Shown here one piece after another: positions 46,812 to 56,499 of a DNA stretch of 64,000 nt. Position 1 is the stretch's first letter. Each line of letters opens with the position of its first letter. The stretch covers positions 248,001 to 312,000 of the forward strand of contig CAJNYU010002346.1 in the NCBI GenBank assembly GCA_905331475.1, in the 5' to 3' direction. Made by a program: the position numbers and the translations under genes. The stretch is from Rotaria socialis (taxonomy: Eukaryota; Rotifera; Eurotatoria; Philodinida; Philodinidae). The notes beneath the pieces are model-generated. The model did not search any database. It saw only the letters and a list, made by a program, of their open reading frames with translations, and was not told the origin of the DNA.

Positions 46812-48841
46812 CTGATCAAAACTAAAATTTAAATACAATATCAGGCAGCGAAAGAAAAAATACTTGGTTGACTCAATGTAGTTATTCTTCATTCCAGTCT
46901 GACATTTCACATGGCACGCAACTGAAGCTGCAGTAAATACGAACAGAAATTGAAATAATTGTTGATCTCCTAAAGATAGATGTGGCAGAGCAAGAGACGT
47001 TTTCATCTCCTTAGTTTCTAATTGTGTTTTAAAAAGAGAAAGTTTGATTCATTATTTTTACAAGCATTTGTTTTTCAAATAGAAAATATTTTAGCAGGCT
47101 GAAACGATTCGTCGAGAATCAAGTAAATGGGACTCGTCTGCCATTCAGCTTTGCAAAAGAACTCAACAGCTAACTATCATGAAACTTTATTTAGTGTTTC
47201 GTAGTAATTAAATAATGTATCGTGCAAGGACAATGAGTTGTATGTATTGAACATTGATCGTCGTCTGACATATTCTAATAATAATAATAATAGAAAAGAA
47301 ATCATTACTCACCACTTATTTTATTTCCTCAGATATCAATAATAAATCATGCGTAATAGAGCTACCAAGAGAATGATGCCACTTAGAATTCTTGTTGACG
47401 CTGTTGTCTAAGTAATATATAAAAAACAAGTAGCATGTGCGTATTTAACTGATGCGTAAGAATGAGTAAGATGAATGCAAAGAAAGAAATGGAAAAATAA
47501 TTCTTTTTTTAAGTGAAGAGAAGAAAATTATTCTCAATCATTTTCACGTTCGTCGCAATACTCAGTTATACTTTATAAATAAATCATCATATAGTAAACC
47601 TACTTAAATTTAAGATACAAGTGACATCAAGCGCTCTTATGAGGAAGATCATATTTCAGTCGAACCTGGTAAAAATGCATCTGAAAGATAGCCATCACTC
47701 AAAAGATGCTGCCTTAAACGCCATTTTGTGAAGCATGATCTAAAAGGTATGTCGAAGCTTGTAAGTAAAAATTTCGACCCCCCACTGTGACAGAAAATCC
47801 ACACTCACCACAAGTCATAACAAAGAGGGTGTGAGTCTGTAATGCATTGATACTCACACACAACTCAATCTGTCAAATACCTACAGATCAAGCCGAAAAA
47901 AGTAGCCTATCGACATCTCTGATCATAATGATACATTGTTGTTTTTTTTATGAGTATAGTATTTTGTTAATATATTTATATGAAGAAAATATTGTTGGTA
48001 ATTTATTTTCATGAATGCTATTCTTTCTCCAGAAATTCTTTCAACTTTATCTTAATCTATTTTGAGTTGCTGGTCGAAATCGTTCATTTGATTCCTGAAA
48101 TATTTCTCTACATCGGTAAAACCTAACAATTCCGATTCATTCACAAAGATTGCATTAATCAAGTCTACATTCTTATCAGAAACAGCTCACATCACCATCC
48201 CGGTATATGCAACCTTCGTCCAGATTTCTGTTTAATAATCGTAAAGCAAGAACTTCTTACAATCCAGAAACTATCTTGAGAATGATGGTTTTATCTTCAA
48301 TCATCTTCAAGAACTAATTAGCAAAACTAATTACATTCATTTCTATTCATTTTCCCTTTTATTGATTTTTAATTCTGAAAGATTTTATTGGTGATCAGGA
48401 TCTGATCATTATAGAATATAATATTTTTCGTTTTTATAAGCCATCATCATTCGACATGAAAGAATACTGATCAATTTTTTCATTGTTTCGATGATCATCG
48501 AATGAAAGATTATCGAAGATGAATTCCATCTAATGGCTATATTACACCTACACTCGTTGACATACGAATCAATTTCAAACAACAAAACAACTTCATTTTT
48601 CTATTCCCTCTGCTTAAAATTTGTTATAAGGTTTCGTACTCCACTTAACTTATACTGATAAACAGCTATTCTGTTTGAACAATTCTTATGAGAACATGAT
48701 CTTGGTCGATAGTAACCGACTAAAGTTGATATGAAAATGATGGTAACAGAAATTCAATAACAATACATAAAATGTCATCTTGTACAAAAAAAACTTCATT
48801 GCTCATCTATTAACTTTGAGAAGATGTTGTTGATTATTTTC
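46812..48841. other. intergenic stretch upstream of the WWE-ART gene
   Basis: Should contain the missing first exon(s) and promoter of the WWE-ART gene and the 3' flank of the acetyltransferase. A weak GTGTGAG/CTCACAC inverted pair lies near 47805-47860. No convincing ORF. Confidence 0.45.
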
Positions 48842-49813
48842 TTATGGTGAACTATTACATGAAGATCCACTCGACCGAGTCTTTGAATGGCGAACGCAGG
48901 TGGCTGGCAACACGGCGAAAAATTCGTGACCATCCAAAAGAGGTCCGAGAATCCACCTGTCGCGAATATGTTCGAGAACGGCCAAGACTTCCTTGTGATC
49001 AACGAAAAAGTCTGTTTTGACGAGCGAAACAGGTTGCTGATTGTTATTTTCAGTGAGAAGAGGTTGACTGTTGAAAATAGAACCGACAAGTTGAGCCTGT
49101 GAAAGATAAGGAACGTGGCACGCTCGAATGACATCTTCTGCATGATCAGCAATAAATTTCAAGTCGATTGGAATGCAATTGCAAGCGTTCGAAAGCGCGA
49201 TCACTGCGTGCGGATGTGAAGAAACGAGTCCAATGATGACAGCATCTGCAATGCTATTCTTAGCCATGGAAAGCAGGGTTCCGGCGACACCTTGACCTCG
49301 GTAAGAAGCGCTAACAACCAATTGGGTAATCCAAATGGCATCGCCGTTTAATCGATCGTATTTAGCCGATGTGCAGAAGGTGTATCCGATCAGTTCAAAC
49401 TGATTATTATCAAATGAACGTATTTCTCCAATGACAAGAAAACAGCGATCGTTGAACAGCATCATCTCACGAAGACGCTTGATTTCAAGTTTAACACGAG
49501 TGCCGGCTTTTAATGCATTGTTGCTATGAAGAGGGGCATCATCACCCCAGATACCGTAGTTGTTATTGAACAATATTGAGCATCTTTCAAGTATCTGATC
49601 CGTCACAAACGAACATCGAATACACGTGTAAGATATCGGATTAACAGACGCCAGTTCTATATCTGAAACAAAGGGAAAAAAAGCAAACTTCTTTGTTTCT
49701 CTCAAGCATTCGGATACTGCAATATCCAAAAGAAAAACAATGTGACTAGTTCTTAGTGTAAATGATTCATTATTTTTCTGTTTCCTTGTGTGAACTTTTT
49801 TCCGCTGGACCAA
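48842..49813 (-). CDS. GNAT-family N-acetyltransferase, possibly horizontally acquired
   Basis: An open frame of 323 residues. The core (~60-200) is a GNAT fold with the acetyl-CoA-binding A motif WITQLVVSASYRGQGVAGTL (Q/R-x-x-G-x-G/A form RGQGVAG), preceded by the beta-strand FELIGYTFCT. The start of the domain (ELASVNPISYTCIRCSFV, YGIWG) is like fungal and bacterial GNATs of unassigned substrate. Base and codon use are richer in G/C than neighbouring genes. A pyrimidine-rich acceptor (TTTTTTCCCTTTGTTTCAG) lies just before the codon for ELASV at about 49659. The first ~50 residues may therefore be intronic and the true start further upstream. Telomere-like tracts lie on both sides (45.4 and 50.6 kb), a setting where bdelloids accumulate foreign genes. 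The substrate is unknown. Confidence 0.75.
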   Translation of the reverse strand: MVQRKKVHTRKQKNNESFTLRTSHIVFLLDIAVSECLRETKKFAFFPFVSDIELASVNPISYTCIRCSFVTDQILERCSILFNNNYGIWGDDAPLHSNNALKAGTRVKLEIKRLREMMLFNDRCFLVIGEIRSFDNNQFELIGYTFCTSAKYDRLNGDAIWITQLVVSASYRGQGVAGTLLSMAKNSIADAVIIGLVSSHPHAVIALSNACNCIPIDLKFIADHAEDVIRACHVPYLSQAQLVGSIFNSQPLLTENNNQQPVSLVKTDFFVDHKEVLAVLEHIRDRWILGPLLDGHEFFAVLPATCVRHSKTRSSGSSCNSSP

Positions 49814-50601
49814 TCAAAATGGACCTGTTATTTCTAATCAGCCCCACTTCTTTCAAGAGTACAACCAACAACGATTATACAAATAATTACACATTTCTGA
49901 AAAAATAGCCGTGTTTAGTTTTCATACTCAATGATCATTTTCAAATTAAAACATGAACTAAAATGAGTTCACATGTTACTGTGTCGACGACTACCATCGA
50001 TAGTGGCCGCGAGTTGTCGATTAATCGATATTCGTCGATTCTAAACATATCATTTCTTCTTTTCAACAATCGCACATTTTGTTTTACATTACTACTCGTA
50101 CCTTACGTTTAGTATAATACATTGCTGCCGAACGATATTGTTAACTTTTGATTTTCTGCATTAAAATACAACAAAGTGTAGTTGTAACCCCTGGATTTAC
50201 TGGCTTGCTTTAAATACAAAGTTTTAAAAAGTACTTAGGATTAATAATTGATTAAATTAGCACAGTATATTTTAAAACATCGAGATCTAAGAGCTTTCGA
50301 TGTTTGCAAGTATATTTTTATTTAAATTCTCGAAAACCAACATTATTTTGATAAGCACATGCAATCTGAAGAATCTATATAAATGTGAATAAAAAGAAAG
50401 AACCCACTATGTATTCATCGAATGCTCTGCTACAAGAATATCAAATTAGTAGAATCTCAAATTCATCAGTTCATCATTTTTTTTACAATGTTTACAAACA
50501 TCGTTAAAAGGATTAATTCTATTTCACCAAAAAATAATTCGAACCGATCAATGTTTCATCACGTATGACAGTAATGCCGTAAACACTTATTTCTGCTGGA
50601 A
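49814..50601. other. intergenic, no supported feature
   Basis: The upstream region of the acetyltransferase; a short first exon could be here. A TCGAC/GTCGA-rich patch at 49982-50042 can form small hairpins. Confidence 0.4.
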
Positions 50602-50648
50602 GGTGGGTGTGGGTGCGGATGTAACGAATACGCACACCCACACACCCT
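50602..50648. repeat. telomere-like inverted pair (GGTGTGGG / CCCACACC)
   Basis: GGTGGGTGTGGGTGCGGATG is followed after ~12 bp by CGCACACCCACACACCC, a near-perfect hairpin of TGTGGG-type repeat. Confidence 0.75.
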
Positions 50649-50974
50649 CTTCATGTCTTACTTCAATTGTTAGCGTTTATTTTTCAAAGGATTTGTTGTT
50701 GGAGTTCCACTCAGCATGGAACCCTTTCAAATATGCACTTTGTTGACAATGATTTGACTAAAATTCATTTCAATGTGATTTTATGGGAACAGACTCTTTG
50801 GCAAATAGATGGTCAGAAAGCTTCATTTCCTGAATCATAAACCAATGCTCCCAAAAGTTCTGATCATAATTAATTGACTTGATAGAAAGAGGTATATCAG
50901 CTAGACAATAAATTGGCGCTCTATCTTCATATTCATTTATTCTTCAGTTCATTTTGAAAGAAAACAAAAAATCA

Positions 50975-51550
50975 ATGGATATTGATAAAAATGAAAAGAT
51001 TTTCACTGAACTTTACACAAATATCAAACAACAAGCTGAAAAATCATTAAAAAGTCTCGTTGAAAATGCACATGATATTGAAAATTTTCTACAAACTGAT
51101 ATTTTTTCCCAGAATGAAAATACAAATTTAAATCTTATTATTAGTCCCGTTCAAAATTAATTACGTAATTTTATTGAAATCGTCGAATATTTAACCGTTT
51201 GGCTTGAATTAGAAATTCCATCCTACAGCGACAGTCATGATTTTTCTACGGTTGTACAAAATGAAATTCTCGATGAAATAGCTTCGATGAAAACAAATTG
51301 TATTGCTTACATGGGTCAAATTGTTGATTACCGTGAGCAACGTGCTCTCGCTAATAAGGAACTATTTAAACGACCACAACTCGATGACAACTATCATCTC
51401 ATCGCTAATCTTGATTATCAATTACGTAGAAATTTAAAAATAATGCTGATCGAAATTAAATCTTATATTTTACGTATATGTAACATATTAACAAAAAATA
51501 AAGATTTAATTCATCGTCGTCAATCATCTCATTATCAACACTATTTTTAG
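50975..51550 (+). pseudogene. PSME: PA28/REG proteasome activator (PSME) copy with an in-frame stop
   Basis: A 192-codon frame, intronless, interrupted once by TAA at 51158-51160 and otherwise open. The N-terminal part (MDIDKNEKIFTELYTNIKQQ, LVENAHDIENFLQTDIF) matches PA28 helix 1. After the stop the same frame gives VEYLTVWLELEIPSYSD, TVVQNEILDEIASMKTNCIA and YMGQIVDYREQRALANKELF. It ends with LKIMLIEIKSYILRICNILT, KNKDLIHRRQSSHY and a normal stop. This aligns along PA28-gamma/PSME3, an 11S heptameric ring that opens the 20S proteasome. The long linker of vertebrate PSME is missing. The TAA sits where the second helix starts and could be a one-base change from CAA. It is either a pseudogenised (perhaps retro-) copy or a sequencing error. 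The position between telomere-like tracts favours a duplicated, decaying copy. Confidence 0.75.
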
Positions 51551-51683
51551 TTCATTTTTTTTATACACGTGTGCAACACTAACCATAAAAATAATATCTA
51601 ATGTACAGCATTTTCCCATGATACCAAACAAACACAGAAGCCGATCAATGTAACGAAGCATAGAAAGTGCGACTGTAAAAAGA

Positions 51684-51768
51684 GGGTGTGGGTGTGGGTG
51701 TGGGTTATCAACGCAGATGGTTACCAAGTCAGATGGTTACCAAGTCAGTTGGTTACCAACTCAGATGG
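51684..51768. repeat. telomere-like GGGTGT tract plus short tandem repeat
   Basis: (GGGTGT)n at 51684-51705 is followed at about 51714-51768 by three to four copies of a 16-17 bp unit (CAGATGGTTACCAAGT and variants). Confidence 0.75.
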
Positions 51769-51854
51769 GGTTAATTAATCAACTCACTATTAAAGTAGTT
51801 AGTTAGCATAAAATTCTATATCTAGAGTGGATCAGATTTGATTCGATATTTTTC

Positions 51855-51935
51855 GGTCAAAATTTTTATTCGGCGAAGTTGGAGTCGGCGAAAATAATCG
51901 TCGGTGAAAAAAGATTCGGCGAAGCTGGAATTTAC
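51855..51935. repeat. ~16-bp tandem repeat (TTCGGCGAA core)
   Basis: Five diverged units built on TCGGCGAAGTTGGAG / TCGGCGAAAATAATCG. Similar in period to the arrays in the foldback structure that follows. Confidence 0.65.
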
Positions 51936-52388
51936 CGTTTTTGAAGTTCTTTATGATCGTGAAAAGCAGTTGAAAGTGATTGGAGAGCAAAAAAATGCTG
52001 TTTCAGCCAAAGTATTCACTGTAAAATAAGAAACAAAGAGCATTTTTTCAAGCTCCTTTAAAATGCGTTAGATAGAGCAAAGAATTGTCTATTGATTCAT
52101 ATAGAAAAAGTTTTATTTCATTTCTACTTTATGAGCGAAGTCACTTCAAAACTAAATACAATCAGAAGCATAATTTTGAGCAAAAATTTGACCTTGATCT
52201 GATTATAACTGACGCTAGCCGAATCGGAATAACATAAAATTTGGAGAATATATGTAGCAAAATGTGCTCTATCGAATGAGACCATAAAATCGAAAATCCA
52301 TGATCCACGACCCCCTCCCTTACATATAATCCGCTTTATGATTACTCTGGGAAACGCTCATAGAAAAACAGAAGATGATTTCGGAGAG

Positions 52389-53660
52389 GAGTCTAGAGTA
52401 CGTCTAAATCCCCAATAAACTGATATTTCAGCCACAGGCATTGTGATTTCAGCACAACTTTATTTATCATATCCAACTATGTACGTCTAAATCTAGTACG
52501 TCTGAATCTTATACGTCCTAATCACTACGTCTTAATCCTTACGTCTTAATCTATACGTCTTAATCTATATATCCTAACCTGTACGTCTTATTCAATACGC
52601 CCTAATCCAGTACGTCTGAATCTTATACGTCCTAATCATTACGTCCTAATGTAGTGTGTCTAAATCAGTATCAATAAATCTTTATGTCCATCCATAAGTA
52701 TTCCTCCAATTAACCCTCACTTGGAATGCTACAGGCATTGCCTGAGACGCACATTAATTGTCAAATTCGAATTACGTCCCACATAAACTCTGGAAACAAA
52801 GAGCAGATATCGCACGATTATAAGTAATGCGATATTATGCATAGAAAAACAATGGGTAACCACAACAGCCCTTTATTTAAGTGTCGCGGCGTGGGGGCGC
52901 CCACCCACACCCACAGAGCCGCGACCAACGCTTGCCTCTGTATACACAGTGGCATCTGCCTTCAGCCATCACGGCGTTCAACATGTGAATTTCGGATGCA
53001 GCTGCTTCACAGGTGATGCCAACAGTAGTCTGCATGGTGCTGCTACCATCCTACATGACGTTGCTAGACGTCCAGGTGATGCTACTAGCATCCCGCGCAG
53101 TGCTGCTAGCATCCTACGTGATGTTGCTAGAGGCTCTGGCAATGTTGCTAGAAGTTCAGGTGTTTTACTGCCATCCCAGGTAATGCTACTGGCATATCTG
53201 GTGATGTTACTAGCATTTCAGATGATGCCACTTACATCCCAGGTGATAATGCTAAAATTCCATGTTATCGTTAGATAGGGTAAGCCAGAAGAGGTGTGAC
53301 GATTTTTCTCTATTAATTTAGATGTAAAGATTAAGACCTATTAGATTAAGACGTACTAGATTTAAACTTACATGCTAGGACGTACAGATTATGACGTACA
53401 GATTAAGACGTAGTGATTCGGACGTATAAGATTCAGACGTACAGATTAGGACGTATTGAATAAGACGTATATGTTAGGACGTATAGATTAAGACGTAAAG
53501 ATTAAGCAGTACTAGATCATATATTAAGACGTATAGATTAAGAAGTGCTAGATCATATATTAAGACGTAAGGATTAAGACGTAATGATTTAGATGTATAG
53601 ATTTGGAGATACACATAGATATATACAAGATTAAGACTTATAGAAAGGACGTAGACGTAT
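52389..53660. mobile_element. foldback-like element with arms made of 14-15 bp tandem repeats
   Basis: The left arm (about 52389-52670) is a tandem array of TACGTCTTAATCTA-type units. The right arm (about 53320-53660) is the same array in inverse orientation (TAGATTAAGACGTA). The order of variant units is preserved across the two arms. Long inverted arms made of short tandem repeats are the hallmark of foldback (FB/TU-type) elements. The ~650-bp middle is GC-rich, with a hairpin at 52883-52925 (GTCGCGGC against GCCGCGAC around CCCACACC-type sequence) and a 21-bp minisatellite. Confidence 0.8.
53012..53265. repeat. 21-bp minisatellite in the centre of the foldback element
   Basis: About ten units of the form GCTGCTAGCATCCTACGTGAT, period 21 bp. 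The plus-strand frame at 52949-53278 is open across it only because the period is a multiple of three. Its translation is a seven-residue repeat without a known fold, so I do not call a gene. Confidence 0.75.
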
Positions 53661-53734
53661 AGCGATAGGAAAAGTTTGAAGCTTTTTTCTATCGTTTCCC
53701 ACCGAAACGATAAACCGGATGGACTCCTCCCTTA

Positions 53735-55800
53735 AGTAAATGCGCTAAAAAAGTAGGCGCCTTGATCTAAAAATGGCTACATTCTGCTGGAATCTGCAAT
53801 AAATGGTTTTTTAGAGCGAAACGTACTCTAAAAAACCCTGTACCATTTTTCAAATACTGTCAAAAACCTTGCTTAACAGTTCAGGACGAAAACATATCTG
53901 GGATGCTCTTACGCAACTCCGCCCAATCAATACACGACACTCTCCCGGTCTGATTTCACTATGCTAGTTTTGTAGCCCATGTCGAGTTTTGTATGAAAAC
54001 ATATTTTATTTGTCACAAAACAATGCGGTAAATCCTGCATAGAGGACTCAAAACACGATTTTCTTCAAAGCCTAACATAGAAATCGATAACTCTCGATTT
54101 TTCCGAAGATAATAGAAAAAGTTTAATTGTGCCAGTCGGTAGAGCAAACAAAGTTATCTACATGTCATAGGTTTTAGATATGTACTGAAAAATCTTAAAG
54201 CATCAAAGTAGTTGCAAAAACCAGAAAATTCCGATTTTTGCCAAAATTGAGGCGTCTAGAAAACCTCGATGTGGACGTGGAGAACATAATGTGTTGGGAA
54301 GAAAATGAAGCTAAGTCAATGCCAATTCGAATTAGTTCGATTAGATTTTCAGAATAAATTCTTTGGTCGCAATGTACGGCTTGTAAAAACGGAGGATTTC
54401 TGAAAACAGTGTATTGAACTTTGATTTTCTCGAGCACTGCGCGTCAGAATTAGCTCAAATTATTTTATTTAGCAGCCCTCTATAGGTACTACATCGGGTT
54501 GAAGTATTAGCTTCCCTGTTCTAGAATTGTATAAATTATGATGGTACCAAGAAGTACGTCCCTCGTAAAGGACTAAATTAGATAGGGGTTATATGAACCG
54601 CCGGACGTTCACTTGTAAGTCATAGAGCTGATGAACATACTGCAGTGACGTCATTAAGTTTTAATCACTAATACTCATCCTTGCATATGACAACACATTA
54701 TCGTCCACTGAACAATACGTAATCTTTCTGTGTATCATTTCTCTCTAGATATCTTTTTCTTTCTTCGTATCCCCTTCTCTCTCAAGAACGTTTGTTTCTA
54801 TGTATCTTATTTTCTCTCTGTTTCTTTCTCTCCTACTTGTATTTTCCTTATTCTCTCTCTAGTAGATAAACTCGCGTTCTATGTGAAATGGAGGGCACTA
54901 TAGCAACAGTGTCAGAGGAGCAGTATTGGATAGTATTAGAGCAGTAAAAGGGCAATTGAGTCGAGTTCAGTTCTAAACAAGCCAAGTTAGAAGAAAGTTG
55001 TGCTTTGTAATACGAACGATTGTATTCGGTTGTATTTAAAGACAACACGCAGAACTCATTTTGGACAAGAATAAGCTCATCGTGTGGAATTGTTGTTAAT
55101 ATTATACACACAGTGGCTAAAATATATAGCTGATACTGATCTACACTTTGTTGTCCATCATCCTATCAGGATATATACGCAATTCTATATATCTCGATAG
55201 TTCTTTAAACAATATTTACGCGACCAAAACATTTTCCCGTTACAATGATGACTCGAATTCTTCAAAAATTTCAATTATTTTTTTTAACATTTTAGCAAAA
55301 ACCGAAATTTTCTAGTTTTGCAGCTGCTCTGATCCTTCAAAATTTTTCAGTACATATCTAAAACCTACGACATGTAGATAATTTTGTTTGCTCTACCGAC
55401 TGGCACAATTAAAGGTTTCCTATTATCTTCGGAAAAATCGAGAGTTATCGATTTCTATGTTAGGCTTTGAAGAAAATCGTGTTTTGAGCCCTCTATGCAG
55501 GATTTACCGCATGGTTTTGTGACAAATAAAATATGTTTTCATGCAAAACTCGACATGGGCTACAAAACTAGCATAGTGAAATCGGGCCGGGAGAGTGTCG
55601 TGTATTGATTGGGCGGAGTTGCGTAAGAGCATCCCAGATATGTTTTCGTCCTGAACTGTTAAGCAAGGTTTTTGACAGTATTTGAAAAATGGTACAGGGT
55701 TTTTTAGAGTACGTTTCGCTCTAAAAAACCATGTATTGCAGATTCCAGCAGAATGTAGCCATTTTTAGATCAAGGCGCCTACTTTTTTAGCGCATTTACT
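53735..55800. mobile_element. 2.07-kb element with ~510-bp terminal inverted repeats
   Basis: The left arm 53735-54250 and right arm 55290-55800 are reverse complements with only scattered mismatches (outermost AGTAAATGCGCTAAAAAAGT; innermost region GTACTGAAAAATCTTAAAG). Each arm has a shorter internal palindrome (TTTTTTAGAGCGAAACGTAC). The 1-kb centre has no coding gene that I can support; frames at 54195-54437 and 54848-55111 look like chance. No transposase, so it is non-autonomous or a segmental inverted duplication. Confidence 0.8.
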
Positions 55801-56499
55801 GCAGCAAGTCATTGGAAAATGGCTTTAAGTAATTTGAAACTATTTTATCTTGTAGAGCGAATTGAGCTGAACATTTTGGTACAATTTGTTTCAAAATAAA
55901 GTTTCCAAATAACTCCGATATGGCTAAAATACCGAAAAACCTAAGTTATTTTTAATAAAAAACAGTTTTAGCATTTCCTCCATAAAAAATCTTTTTACTT
56001 ATGAATGTTAACTTTGCTGTATACTAAAATGATCAACAAATCGAGCTTTACAAGCCTAGATGGACACAAAGAAAATTGGATAAGTTGTGTTTTTTTGGAG
56101 AGTTCAAATGCAAAAACCTTATAATAATACACTTTCCGGTCCAGATAAAAATGAAATTGCAAACAAAGAAACCTAAGTTAAGCAAAAATCTCAGCTAATC
56201 GACACAATAAATCACACTAAACAAACAAAAGCAAAACTACTCGACCACAACATCAATTGTATTCAAGCAAAAAGGGATCTCTCGCCAAAAGCAAAACCAA
56301 TTAGCAACCAAACACCAAAACCAAACAATGCAAAAAAAATACGCAATTGTTTCTCAGGGGCAGTGGTCAAACCCCCATAATCAGTTCCCTATATATTTTT
56401 TCAGTCATCCAACAAAAACAGCAATGACGCGCAAAAACCAGGCTAGCAAATTCTTAAGCATTTTCTCTTAATCACACACGCAGAGATGTGAAATCCGCC
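55801..56499. other. spacer between the inverted-repeat element and the satellite
   Basis: AT-rich, no ORF. CAAAACCAA-like words are frequent in the last 300 bp. Nothing else is visible. Confidence 0.4.

Noticed and set aside
46674-47006. 110-residue ORF with a signal-peptide-like start upstream of the WWE-ART exon
   Set aside because: Overlaps the WWE exon in another frame. Its possible donors do not give the phase needed to join the WWE frame, so I did not include it in the model.
48887-49102. 71-residue plus-strand ORF
   Set aside because: Antisense shadow of the acetyltransferase.
52949-53278. 109-residue plus-strand ORF
   Set aside because: Translation of a 21-bp minisatellite; open only because the period is a multiple of three.
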